From assembly GCF_027604915.1 (NCBI RefSeq), contig NZ_JAJAQC010000036.1, forward strand, positions 16,204-80,203: a stretch of 64,000 bases of DNA, written 5' to 3'. Origin of the DNA: Streptomonospora mangrovi. GTDB taxonomy: Bacteria > Actinomycetota > Actinomycetes > Streptosporangiales > Streptosporangiaceae. The translations under genes were made by a program, and so were the position numbers. Of the stretch, positions 39,031 through 47,238 are shown piece by piece. Within the stretch, counting starts at the first letter, position 1. Each line of letters opens with the position of its first letter. The notes beneath the pieces are model-generated. The model was not told the origin of the DNA, searched no databases, and saw only the letters and a program-made list of their open reading frames with translations.

Positions 39031-39058
39031 CGGCCCTCCGGGACACCCCGGAGGGTCG
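39031..39058 (+). terminator. Hairpin after peptide gene 2
   Basis: Perfect 12-bp-arm hairpin with one G-U pair (arms 39031-39042 and 39047-39058, loop ACAC). It ends transcripts from the peptide pair and perhaps the facing methyltransferase gene. Confidence 0.7.
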
Positions 39059-39138
39059 CCCCCTGCCGGGGGCACCGCAGCGGCGGTCGGGGAAGCCGCC
39101 GCTGGGCCGCGCGCGGCGCGGCGGTGCGGGCCGGCCGC

Positions 39139-39969
39139 TCAGGGCTTGCGGGCCACCGCGCCGAACTGCGCCACCGGGCTCGGCTCGTCCTCGGCGGGGT
39201 CCGGCCGCCACAGCGCGCACGACACCACGCCCGGGTCCACCACCTCCAGGCCCGCCAGCAGCCGCTCCAGCCCGGCGGCGTCGCGCAGCCGCAGGGGCGT
39301 GGAGCCTCCGGCGTTCCACAGCCGCGCGGCCTCCTCCATCGCGGCGGTGTGCACCTCGTTGGTGGAGTGCGCGATGACGATGTGGCTGCCGCCGGGCACG
39401 GCGGCCAGTAGGCGCTGGACGATCGCGGCGGCCTGGCCGTCGTCGGGGACGAACTCCAGGATGCCCAGCAGCAGGACCGCCACCGGGCGGTCGAGGTCGA
39501 GGGTGGCGGCGGCCGCCGCCAGCACCCCCTCGGGATCGCGCAGGTCGGCGTCGACGTAGTCGGTGCGGACCGAGCCGTCGCCCACCAGCAGCGCGCGGGC
39601 GTGGGCCAGCACCACCGGGTCGTTGTCGACGTAGACCACCCGCGACCCGGGGGCGACCTCCTGGACGATCTCGTGGGTGTTGCCGGCGGCGGGGATCCCG
39701 GTGCCGATGTCGAGGAACTGCCGCATCCCGGCCTGGCCCGCCAGGTAGCGCACCGCGCGCCCGAGGAACTCCCGGTCGGCGCGGGCGTTGGCCACCATGT
39801 CGGGGAAGGCGGCGAGGATCCGGTCGCCGGTCTCGCGGTCGGCCGCGAAGTTGTCCTGGCCGCCCAGCCAGTAGTCCCAGACACGTGCGGGATGGGCCAC
39901 GCTGGAGTCGATCTCGGGCGGCGGGGAGCTGGGGGCCCGCACGCGCATCCACTCCGGCGACTGGTTCAT
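39139..39969 (-). CDS. SAM-dependent methyltransferase, DUF574 (PF04672) family
   Basis: 276 residues. The PF04672 group is abundant in actinomycetes and mostly uncharacterised. Diagnostic are the N-terminal PARVWDYWLGGQDNFAADRE, the SAM-binding FLDIGTGIPAAGNTHEI at about 85-100, VVYVDNDPVVLAHARALL, and late LLLGILEFVPDD. The length fits the family. ATG 39969. It converges with the tandem peptide genes across a 130-bp spacer, so it is not in their operon. Whether it modifies them is open; members occur widely without such peptides. Confidence 0.9.
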   Translation of the reverse strand: MNQSPEWMRVRAPSSPPPEIDSSVAHPARVWDYWLGGQDNFAADRETGDRILAAFPDMVANARADREFLGRAVRYLAGQAGMRQFLDIGTGIPAAGNTHEIVQEVAPGSRVVYVDNDPVVLAHARALLVGDGSVRTDYVDADLRDPEGVLAAAAATLDLDRPVAVLLLGILEFVPDDGQAAAIVQRLLAAVPGGSHIVIAHSTNEVHTAAMEEAARLWNAGGSTPLRLRDAAGLERLLAGLEVVDPGVVSCALWRPDPAEDEPSPVAQFGAVARKP

Positions 39970-40178
39970 CGGGTGCTCCTGCCCATCGGGGGTGGGACGG
40001 TGGCCCCGCGCCGCGGCGGAGCCTTCGGCATCGTAGTACCGCCTCCGCGCGCCGGCACGGGCCTTCGGTCCCCGCTCCCGCGCGCCGGAGGGCCGCCGGT
40101 CGCCCGGCGGCCCTCCGAGTGTTCGTTGTCCGGTTGTGCGTCAGCGTTGGGGGGCGGCTCCTCGGGTGCCGCAAGCGT

Positions 40179-40418
40179 CTAGAAGGGCGTCTTGCCCCGG
40201 CCCCGCCGTCCGGCGCGGGCGCTCTTGCCGAGCAGCCGCTGCGAACTGGAGAACGGCTTGGCGGCCCAGCGGCCCAGCGGTCCGGGGGCCTTGCTCGCGC
40301 CGCGCCGGCCCACGCCCAGCACGTCCTTGCTCCCCCGCTCCGGCCAGCGCGAAAGCATGGGGAACAGGAACGCCAGAACGAGCAGGACCGCTGCGGCGAT
40401 GATGACCCCGACAACCAT
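40179..40418 (-). CDS. Small membrane-anchored basic protein (DUF6411-like)
   Basis: 79 residues. One N-terminal helix (VVGVIIAAAVLLVLAFLFPML) is followed by a basic, Gly/Ser-rich body: SRWPERGSKDVLGVGRRGASKAPGPLGR and ending SARAGRRGRGKTPF. The pattern resembles small actinomycete DUF6411 proteins, which I recall only at a general level. ATG 40418. Function is unknown; the positively charged body suggests contact with nucleic acid or phospholipid head groups near the membrane. Confidence 0.7.
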   Translation of the reverse strand: MVVGVIIAAAVLLVLAFLFPMLSRWPERGSKDVLGVGRRGASKAPGPLGRWAAKPFSSSQRLLGKSARAGRRGRGKTPF

Positions 40419-40636
40419 TCCGACCTTCTTTCCGGTGTCCTTGCGTCCACCTGATCGGCTCTTTGCCTCGCGTCACCGGGCTACCCGTTCCGTAATGCGC
40501 AAACCTTGGAGCCCCCTGCCGTCACCCTCCCCCACCCCACCACGCACCCTCTTGACCTGCGCAAATACCCGATCCGCAGAAGTCTCCGGTCTGCCGGCCG
40601 GGGGCGCCGGCGGGCGGACGGGGACGCCCCGGCGCC

Positions 40637-41515
40637 TCAGCCGGCGCGGAGCCGGTCGAGCAGCCGCCGCAGGACGGGTTCGGCGTGGGTCCACAGCACC
40701 GCTCCCCCGATGCCGGGCACCAGGTGCCGGACCGCGCCGGGGATGCGGCCGGTGAGCGTGGCGCCCAGGTCGGGCGAGTGGCTGCGGTCCTCCTCGCCGT
40801 ACCAGAGGTCGACGGGCACCGCGACGGCGTCGAGGTCGATCGCCCAGTGCCCCATGGCCAGGACGGTGTCGCGCGCGTACCCGGCGGCGGCGCCCTGGGC
40901 GAAGCCCTCCTCCAGGGCCGCCCGGTAGGCGGCGGCGAATCCGGGATCGGCGTAGACCGCCAGGTCGGAGTCGGGGCTGCCGGCCATCACCATGTCGCGC
41001 ATGGCCTCGGCGGTGAACCCGGCGAGGTGCGCCTCGGCCTCCTCGCGGTCGGCGACGGCGGTGTCGACCAGCCGCCCGAAGTCCTCGGGCAGGCGCGCCC
41101 GCACGGCCGGATGCGCGACCTCGTCGGCGGCCGAGACCAGCGCAAGGGCGCTCACCGCCCCGGCGGCCGCGCACGCCAGCGCGAACGGCGCGCCCTGGGA
41201 GTTGCCCACCATGGCGGGCCGGCCGAGCCCGCGCCGCTCGGCGAGCCGGGCGATGTCGGCGGCGAAGTCGGCGAACCCGCGCCCGGGGGCGGGTGTGGAG
41301 GCGCCCAGGCCGGGGCGGTCGACGGCGATGATCCGCACCCCCAGCCGCCCGGCGGCGTCGGCCCCGAAGCCCAGCCGCCGGCTCGTGCCGGCTCCGGGGG
41401 AGAACAGCACCGGCACGCCGTCGGGCGCCCCCCACTCGGCCCACCCGAGGACCCGACCGTCGGGCAGCACCTCGCCCCCCGTCCTGTCGGGCTCGCCGAC
41501 CCACCGCTCCCCCAT
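40637..41515 (-). CDS. Alpha/beta-hydrolase
   Basis: 292 residues. The N-terminal GWAEWGAPDGVPVLFSPGAGTSRR gives the oxyanion strand, PGLGASTPAPGRGFADFAADI the second loop, and GNSQG (about residue 106-110) the nucleophile elbow with Ser. The acid is likely in LWYGEEDRSHSPD, while the last WTHAEPVL supplies a His about 20 residues before the end. The substrate is unknown; the fold resembles epoxide hydrolases and lipases alike. ATG 41515 with GGAGAGG six bases upstream is preferred to GTG 41521. It stands alone. Confidence 0.88.
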   Translation of the reverse strand: MGERWVGEPDRTGGEVLPDGRVLGWAEWGAPDGVPVLFSPGAGTSRRLGFGADAAGRLGVRIIAVDRPGLGASTPAPGRGFADFAADIARLAERRGLGRPAMVGNSQGAPFALACAAAGAVSALALVSAADEVAHPAVRARLPEDFGRLVDTAVADREEAEAHLAGFTAEAMRDMVMAGSPDSDLAVYADPGFAAAYRAALEEGFAQGAAAGYARDTVLAMGHWAIDLDAVAVPVDLWYGEEDRSHSPDLGATLTGRIPGAVRHLVPGIGGAVLWTHAEPVLRRLLDRLRAG

Positions 41516-41712
41516 GGCCACCTCTCCCCTGCACCGATTCGAGCAGCCCGGACCCTAGCGACCCGCACGCCCGCCCGGCCACCGGTTTTCGCCGGGGGCG
41601 GGCGGGCGTGGGGTCGTCGGAACCGGCTCAGCGGCCACCCGCCACGGCCGGGCGGACAGGGCGGCCGGTCAGAACGGATGTTGGCCGGCGCGCGATCGCG
41701 TCGTCCGTGCAC

Positions 41713-42732
41713 TCAGACCGTGAGCACGACCACCCCGGTCTTGTGCCCGGTGTCCACCCGCCGGTGGGCCTGGGCCGCCTGGGCCAGCGGGTAGCGGCTG
41801 TCGATCACGGCCTTCAGAGCGCCGGTCGCGGTCAGTCCGAGGAGGTGGTCGAGGTCGGCGGCGCGGGCCTCGACCGGGCGCAGGCCGGTGAAGGCCACGG
41901 CGGCGCGGTGGCGGCCCAAGCGGGCGGTCCAGACGGTCTGGAGCAGGACCGCCGCGCCGGGCACGGGCGTGAGGTAGGCGCCGCCGGGCTTGAGCAGCGG
42001 GCGGCAGCGGGTGAAGCTGCTGGTGCCCACCGCGTCGAAGACCAGGTCAAAGCCGCCCCGGGGCGCGATGCGGGTGAAGTCGGCGGCGGTGCGGTCGATG
42101 ACCTCGTCGGCGCCGAGGCCGGCCACGACCTCGGTGTTGGTGGGGCCGCAGACACCGGTGACGCTCGCGCCGAGGTGCTTGGCGAGTTGCACGGCGGCCG
42201 AGCCCACCGAGCCGGAGGCGCCGTTGACGAGCACGCGCTGGCCGGCGCGCAGGCGGGCGTGGTCGCGCAGGAAGGGCAGGGCGGTCAGTCCGCCGTCGGC
42301 GATCGCGACGGCGGACTCGGCGCTGACGGCGGGGGGCAGCGCGGTCACGCCCGCGCGCGCCAGGACGACGTACTCGGCGTGGGCACCGAAGGAGGTGCCG
42401 GTGACGCCGACGACCCGGTCCCCGACGCGCAGGTCGCCGACCCCTTCTCCGCAGGCCGCGACCACGCCGGCGGCGGCGCTGCCGAGCACGGGGTTGCGGG
42501 GCCGGCGCAGCCCGAAGGCCAGGCGGGCGAGGACTGGGGATCCCATGCGGGCCGCGGAGTCGGCGCGGTCGACCGTGGTCGCCTCGACGCGCACGAGGAC
42601 GTCGGTGTCGCCGGCGCGGGGCACGGGCACGCGCGCCACGTCGAGCACGTCGGGCGGCCCGTACCGCCGGCAGACGACGGCGCGCATCGCGGGGGGCAGG
42701 GGTACGGGGGTGGGGGCGGGCTGCGGCGACAT
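41713..42732 (-). CDS. Quinone-oxidoreductase-like NAD(P)-dependent alcohol dehydrogenase
   Basis: 339 residues of the medium-chain dehydrogenase family. Typical points: VCRRYGPPDVLDVARVPVP at the start, NPVLGSAAAGVVAACGEGVGDLRVGDRVVG, the nucleotide-binding GASGSVGSAAVQLAKHLG at about 174-190, and a C-terminal GKTGVVVL-like end. The zinc ligands of classic alcohol dehydrogenases are absent, so it belongs to the zinc-free quinone-reductase branch. ATG 42732. It is preceded by an XRE gene and a membrane gene on the same strand with small spacers; these three may be one transcript. The substrate is unknown. Confidence 0.9.
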   Translation of the reverse strand: MSPQPAPTPVPLPPAMRAVVCRRYGPPDVLDVARVPVPRAGDTDVLVRVEATTVDRADSAARMGSPVLARLAFGLRRPRNPVLGSAAAGVVAACGEGVGDLRVGDRVVGVTGTSFGAHAEYVVLARAGVTALPPAVSAESAVAIADGGLTALPFLRDHARLRAGQRVLVNGASGSVGSAAVQLAKHLGASVTGVCGPTNTEVVAGLGADEVIDRTAADFTRIAPRGGFDLVFDAVGTSSFTRCRPLLKPGGAYLTPVPGAAVLLQTVWTARLGRHRAAVAFTGLRPVEARAADLDHLLGLTATGALKAVIDSRYPLAQAAQAHRRVDTGHKTGVVVLTV

Positions 42733-42758
42733 GACGCGCCTTTCCGGCCGGCGGCGGC

Positions 42759-43013
42759 CTAGGTGGATGAGGTGCCGATACCGGTGCCGGAGTCTGCCGG
42801 GTCGGGGTAGTGGAACACCTCGTCGACCGGGACGCCGAACACGCGGGCGATCTGGAACGCCGTCTCCAGCGAGGGCGAGTACCGGCCCTGCTCGATGGCG
42901 ATGATGGTTTGGCGCGTCACGCCGACGCGGTCGGCCAGGGCCGCCTGCGTCATCTCGCCGTGGGCGAAGCGGAGCGCGCGGATGGAGTTGGTGATCCGGG
43001 TGGGTTTGGGCAC
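42759..43013 (-). CDS. XRE-family small helix-turn-helix regulator
   Basis: 84 residues, essentially one HTH domain: [20 protein letters not shown], then [28 protein letters not shown], and [13 protein letters not shown]. This form (YozG/Cro type) is usually found beside a small integral membrane protein that it pairs with, as here. The start is four bases after the membrane protein stop, so translation is coupled. Its sites are probably the GTAAAA repeats around the promoter of the pair (inference). Confidence 0.92.
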   Translation of the reverse strand: MPKPTRITNSIRALRFAHGEMTQAALADRVGVTRQTIIAIEQGRYSPSLETAFQIARVFGVPVDEVFHYPDPADSGTGIGTSST

Positions 43014-43016
43014 GGT

Positions 43017-43415
43017 TCACAGGCCCCGGCGGTAGGCGACGATCTTGACGGCCGAGGCGGTCACCGCGTTGAGTACGAACCCCAGGTAGAGGACGTTGGC
43101 GATCCAGAAGTGCGGCACCCCGGCCATGGTGAGGCCGAGCGCGGCGGCGGTGACGGCGGCGAGGACGTAGAAGCCGATGTGCTCGCCGTGCCGGTTGACG
43201 GCCGCGTCGCGCTCGTCCGACTGAGCGCGCCGCTTGGGCCCCAACAGCATGTTCAACGGCAGGGCGACCCCGATGGCGACCAGCATCGGCACCACGTACC
43301 CGATGTCCGCGACATCCGCACCCGGCACCTGCGCCAGCACCACTCCGAAGTACCCGACCGGCACCACCAGCGCCACCAGGCCGTACACCCACACCCGCCG
43401 CTCTTCGTAGGACAC
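43017..43415 (-). CDS. Four-helix membrane protein paired with XRE regulator
   Basis: 132 residues from GTG 43415 (AAGGGG five bases upstream); GTG 43421 is an alternative. Four hydrophobic segments: RRVWVYGLVALVVPVGYFGVVL, ADIGYVVPMLVAIGVALPLNM, IGFYVLAAVTAAALGL and IANVLYLGFVLNAVTASAV. A charged cytoplasmic loop LGPKRRAQSDERDAAVNRHGEHI separates the halves; the QSDERD motif is typical of DUF2178-like proteins that pair with small XRE regulators. It probably senses an envelope state for the coupled regulator. A TTGACA-N17-TACCTT promoter lies upstream. Confidence 0.8.
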   Translation of the reverse strand: MSYEERRVWVYGLVALVVPVGYFGVVLAQVPGADVADIGYVVPMLVAIGVALPLNMLLGPKRRAQSDERDAAVNRHGEHIGFYVLAAVTAAALGLTMAGVPHFWIANVLYLGFVLNAVTASAVKIVAYRRGL

Positions 43416-43426
43416 CGTCACCCCTT

Positions 43427-43494
43427 CATGTAAAACAAACCTGACATGGCGAAGGTAAAACGTATCCGACACGATGTCAATTATCTTTTACATG
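43427..43494 (-). promoter_or_regulatory. Promoter flanked by GTAAAA repeats
   Basis: On the minus strand TTGACA (43475-43480) and TACCTT (43452-43457) are 17 bp apart. CATGTAAAA at about 43428-43436 and its complement TTTTACATG at about 43487-43495 form an inverted pair around it, with a third GTAAAAC at 43455-43461. These are likely binding sites of the XRE protein encoded by the operon. Confidence 0.65.
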
Positions 43495-43601
43495 CCCCTT
43501 TCCTTGCCCGCAGCACACGGACGACCGCCAAACGTCACCGGCGAGCTGTACCGTGGCTCCAACGTCCAGCCCTCCACCTCACCGCGGAAGGAACAGACGC
43601 T

Positions 43602-45482
43602 GTGGGTTCGCGCTGCCTCTACCACGGATCCGCCGACGAGATCGCCGCCCTCCTCCCTGACGACGAACTCTTCAAGAGGATGTGGAAGAACTTCGTGGAC
43701 CTCTGCGGCCACGCCCCCGAAGGCAGCGAGTACAAGTCCTGGCGCAGCAGCATCCCCACGGTCATCCACCGCCTGGTCGCGGCCGGGCTGGGTGGTGTGC
43801 ACGTCCTGCTTGAGCTGAAGACCCCGATCACCGACATCCGGATGGACGTCGTGCTCGTCGGATCACGCCCCGACGACGGCGGCATGGCGGTGATGGTCGT
43901 CGAGAACAAGCAGTGGTCGGAGGTGTGGCCGGAGCCGGACTCCGAGCTTGTCCGCTGGCGAAGGGGCGCCATGGAGAAAGGCGGCATCCTCCATCCCGTC
44001 AACCAGGTCTGGGGCTACCGGCAGGTACTGATCGACTTCATCCCCCTCCTCCGCGAAGCGAAGGTCACCTGCCTCGTCAACATGCACAACGCCGAGAGAC
44101 ACGTACTGAAGGCCATCGCCCCGACCGCCCAAGGTCTTAGCGCGGTCAAGGAGATGAGCGGCTACGCCCGCATGTACGGCCTCGGTGAGGACGTCCTCTT
44201 CGAGCGGTTCCTGCGCGCGCACCTGTCGGCCGAGAAAGCGGACGCCTACGCCCGGGACCTGCTGGAGGCCCCGGTTATTCCCACCGAGAGCCTGATGATC
44301 ACGGTCAGCGAGGGGATCGGCAAGCGCACGGTGTTCACCCTGCTCGACGAGCAGCGGCTGGCCTACGACTACGTCAGGTCCAGGATCACGAAGAGCAAGA
44401 AGGGCGACCGCAAGGAGGTCGTCATCATCGTGGGCGGACCGGGGACGGGCAAGAGCGTGATCGCCCTGGAACTGCTCCGGCAGTCCAGCCGACAGGGGCT
44501 GCGAGCGGTCCACGCCACCGGAAGCAAGGCCTTCACCACGACCCTGCGCACGAACGTGGGCGCGGCGGACAACCGCGCCGGCGCGGTCTTCCGGTACTTC
44601 AACAACTTCTCCGCCACCGCGCCCAACGACCTCGACGTCCTTGTCGCGGACGAGGCCCACCGCCTGCGCGCCGACCTCCGCTCAGACCGGGGGCCCAGGG
44701 CCTCGCAGGTCGCGGAACTCATCAGGGCGGCACGTGTCCCCGTCTTCCTACTGGACGACCACCAGAAGGTCCGCCCGAGCGAGGCGGGATCGGTCGAACT
44801 CATCACCGAGACCGCGCGCGAACTGGGGGCCGGCGTCCACACGATCGACCTGCGGCACGAGTTCCGCTGCGGAGGTTCGCCGGAGTTCCTCGCCTGGGTC
44901 GAACGCCTGCTGGAACTCAAGCCCAAACATCCCCTGGCGCGGTGGCGGCAACCGGACGACTTCTCACTGCACGTCGCCCGGACCCCTGCCGAGATGGAGG
45001 ACTTTCTGGCGGCACGCATCCGCGAGGGGCACACCGCCCGGATCGCGGCCGGCTTCTGCTGGAGGTGGGGAGCCCCGCGCGCCGACGGCAGCCTGCCCGT
45101 CGACGTGAAGATCGGCGACTGGCACCGCCCCTGGAACTCCAGGGCCACGCGTCGGGTCAACGGGGTTCCCACGTCGTCGCTGTGGGCCACCGAGGAAGGC
45201 GGGTTCGGCCAGATCGGATGCATCTACTCGGCCCAAGGCTTCGAGTACGACTACGCCGGCGTGATCTTCGGGCCCGATCTCGTGTGGACCGCGCAGGGCT
45301 GGCGGGCGAACCCGAGGGCGAACCGGGACGGCCAGGTCAACGACGCACCGGATTTCAATCGCCTCGTCCGCAACATCTACCGCGTCCTGGCCACGCGCGG
45401 AATGCGGGGAGCCGTCCTGTACTCAACGGACGCGACCACGAACCGGTTCTTCGCGGAAGAGCTGGGCGTCCCCTACCTGTAG
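43602..45482 (+). CDS. Nuclease-DUF2075 ATPase/helicase-like protein
   Basis: 626 residues. N-terminal residues 1-190 look like a restriction-nuclease fold: DIRMDVVLVG, then MVVENKQW (D...E-x-K signature) and QVWGYRQVLIDF. The DUF2075 NTPase core follows: Walker A GGPGTGKSVIALELL at about 270, the Walker B DVLVADEAHRLR region, FLLDDHQKVRPSEAG, and a QGFEYDYAGVIFGPDLVW motif near the C terminus. Such proteins are superfamily-1-like and occur in defence contexts. GTG 43602 has GGAAGGAAC upstream; the ATG at 43446 gives an Arg-rich extension and is rejected. A MazG-like gene follows at 76 bp. Confidence 0.85.
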   Translation: MGSRCLYHGSADEIAALLPDDELFKRMWKNFVDLCGHAPEGSEYKSWRSSIPTVIHRLVAAGLGGVHVLLELKTPITDIRMDVVLVGSRPDDGGMAVMVVENKQWSEVWPEPDSELVRWRRGAMEKGGILHPVNQVWGYRQVLIDFIPLLREAKVTCLVNMHNAERHVLKAIAPTAQGLSAVKEMSGYARMYGLGEDVLFERFLRAHLSAEKADAYARDLLEAPVIPTESLMITVSEGIGKRTVFTLLDEQRLAYDYVRSRITKSKKGDRKEVVIIVGGPGTGKSVIALELLRQSSRQGLRAVHATGSKAFTTTLRTNVGAADNRAGAVFRYFNNFSATAPNDLDVLVADEAHRLRADLRSDRGPRASQVAELIRAARVPVFLLDDHQKVRPSEAGSVELITETARELGAGVHTIDLRHEFRCGGSPEFLAWVERLLELKPKHPLARWRQPDDFSLHVARTPAEMEDFLAARIREGHTARIAAGFCWRWGAPRADGSLPVDVKIGDWHRPWNSRATRRVNGVPTSSLWATEEGGFGQIGCIYSAQGFEYDYAGVIFGPDLVWTAQGWRANPRANRDGQVNDAPDFNRLVRNIYRVLATRGMRGAVLYSTDATTNRFFAEELGVPYL

Positions 45483-45558
45483 GAAACCACAGCCGCCCCG
45501 GCGCCCCACCGTAGCCTCCCGGGCAGCGTCCCGGCCGGCGAGATGGTATCTCTCAGCC

Positions 45559-45918
45559 ATGGTGATCTCCTCTCTGCAGGCGCTGCTGGCCGATTTCGCG
45601 CACGAACGGGACTGGGGCCAGTTCCACACTCCCAAGAACCTGGCCATGGCTTTGGTGGGCGAGGCCGGCGAACTCGCCGCCGAGTTCCAGTGGCTGACCC
45701 CGGAGGACTCCGCCAGAGTCATGGCGGACCCCCACCGGGCCGAGGCCGTACGCCAGGAGATGGCCGACGTGTTCTCCTACCTCCTCCGCCTCGCCGACGT
45801 CCTGGACGTAGACCTGGACCAGGCCCTGCGCGACAAGGTCGAACTCAACAGGAAGCGCTACCCCACCGAACACGCCCGCGGTTCGTCCGCGAAGTACACG
45901 GCCTTCGAGCAGCCGTGA
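45559..45918 (+). CDS. MazG-like nucleotide pyrophosphohydrolase
   Basis: 119 residues of the all-alpha NTP pyrophosphohydrolase superfamily. It has HTPKNLAMALVGEAGELAAEF (first E-x-x-E with Mg2+), then EMADVFSYLLRLADVLDVDL (E-x-x-D) and a KRYPTE end. These enzymes hydrolyse nucleotide triphosphates to monophosphate and pyrophosphate, cleaning pools or, in defence settings, depleting them. It follows the DUF2075 gene on the same strand at 76 bp, and is likely co-transcribed. ATG 45559 with ATGGTATCTC upstream gives no strong ribosome-binding site. The substrate is unknown. Confidence 0.92.
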   Translation: MVISSLQALLADFAHERDWGQFHTPKNLAMALVGEAGELAAEFQWLTPEDSARVMADPHRAEAVRQEMADVFSYLLRLADVLDVDLDQALRDKVELNRKRYPTEHARGSSAKYTAFEQP

Positions 45919-46030
45919 AGCGCGCCCCCACTCCGAGGGGGTACGCAGGACCAGTGCGCCGCGACCGTGGGCGACTGACCCCTGTACTTCGGGGCTGCCT
46001 CGGTGCAGGCCACTGGGAGCCGCCCCTCCG

Positions 46031-47053
46031 CTAGGTGGCGAACCACAACTTGCGCATCTGCTCCCGCGACTCACCCGCGGGCTCCATGTGCTCGAACACC
46101 CCCGGCGCCACGCGAAAAGTACATCCGATTCCGTACCGATGCAGCAGTTCAATGTGCCGTGCCTCCGGCTGCTCCGGGAAAAGCGCAGTCATCCGATCCA
46201 GCGGCCGGGGCGCATGGGGAATGTAATCGAGCAACTGGGCCAGCGCCTCACGGACATAGCGAACACCGATATCGCTCTTGGCCTCGATCAGCTCGGTCCC
46301 CTGCGCGCCACTCAGGTAAATGTCGGTGAGACCCGCCGGGGTGCTCAGTCTCTTCCATTGGACATCCTGCCGGGTGGCGAGGTACTCCCGCACGAGCATC
46401 GACTCCGCGCGGCGGGCGACAACCTCACCGGCTTCGCGGGTATAAGTCGTGCTCTTGACGTGCATGCCCTCAAGCTCGACCACCACGGTTTCGCGGACGA
46501 CGGTCTTCGTTATCCCATGATCCAGATCGTCCTTGACTTCCCGTTCGACGTCGGTCTCGATATGGAGGCCCCTCAGGATCTCCTCGGCCTTGTCGCCGCG
46601 AAGTACACGCATGCCCATGAAATTGTCGCCGTGATTGAACCCCGGCAACTCCCATATTTCTTCGTACGGAATCATAACGGGAGAGAACGAGGCCAGGCTG
46701 TAGACGTTCCGCCAAGCACCGTTGGCCGGATCCGGGTTCCACAGCGTGTCCGCGAAATCCGCGTTCCGGAAGATGGCTCCCATCTCGCCGACGCCGCGCA
46801 CGTACTTCTGCCCCGTGAAGAGAACGACGTCACCGCTCGACAGAATCTCCATCTTCTTGTCGTGCACCTTGGTCGCCCCCCAGAAGCGGGCTGTACCTCC
46901 GGGGTGCGCTTCGAGCAAGCGGTCCCGCTGCGCGGAAGTCAGCAACTCCCACCGGTGGGGCGCCTTGAAATCCACCTCCTGATCGAGCGTGTCATGCCAG
47001 TGACGTCGCGCGGCGGGGTTTCCATAGGACGGCTGGATGACCACTCTCAGCAT
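46031..47053 (-). CDS. EVE/PUA-like domain protein with PD-(D/E)XK nuclease signature
   Basis: 340 residues. Residues 1-165 look like an EVE/PUA-like reader: ILSSGDVVLFTGQKYVRGVGEMGAIF and an aromatic NPDPANGAWRNVYSLASF strand, with MGMRVL after. Residues 215-310 carry a nuclease signature: TDIYLSGAQGTELIEAKSD (D..E-x-K) and then VREALAQLLDYI with the conserved Gln. EVE-type domains bind modified bases and are fused to nucleases in modification-dependent restriction. Base composition is lower than the genome norm. TTG/ATG use: ATG 47053. It faces the MazG-like gene. The EVE assignment is by eye; the nuclease part is firmer. Confidence 0.65.
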   Translation of the reverse strand: MLRVVIQPSYGNPAARRHWHDTLDQEVDFKAPHRWELLTSAQRDRLLEAHPGGTARFWGATKVHDKKMEILSSGDVVLFTGQKYVRGVGEMGAIFRNADFADTLWNPDPANGAWRNVYSLASFSPVMIPYEEIWELPGFNHGDNFMGMRVLRGDKAEEILRGLHIETDVEREVKDDLDHGITKTVVRETVVVELEGMHVKSTTYTREAGEVVARRAESMLVREYLATRQDVQWKRLSTPAGLTDIYLSGAQGTELIEAKSDIGVRYVREALAQLLDYIPHAPRPLDRMTALFPEQPEARHIELLHRYGIGCTFRVAPGVFEHMEPAGESREQMRKLWFAT

Positions 47054-47238
47054 TGCTGCCCTTCTCTCCGAACCAGATCGCGCTAGCGCTTTTCAATCAT
47101 TGCTCGCGCCGTCCCGATGCTTGGGTGTGCGGCACATGCTGCCGTGCCGACGCCCGACGGGCAACGGCTGCCCGCCACACGCCGCCGTGCATGTGGCGGA
47201 AACCGCCGCCGGGGTGGCCGCCGGCGCCGGCGCGTTTG

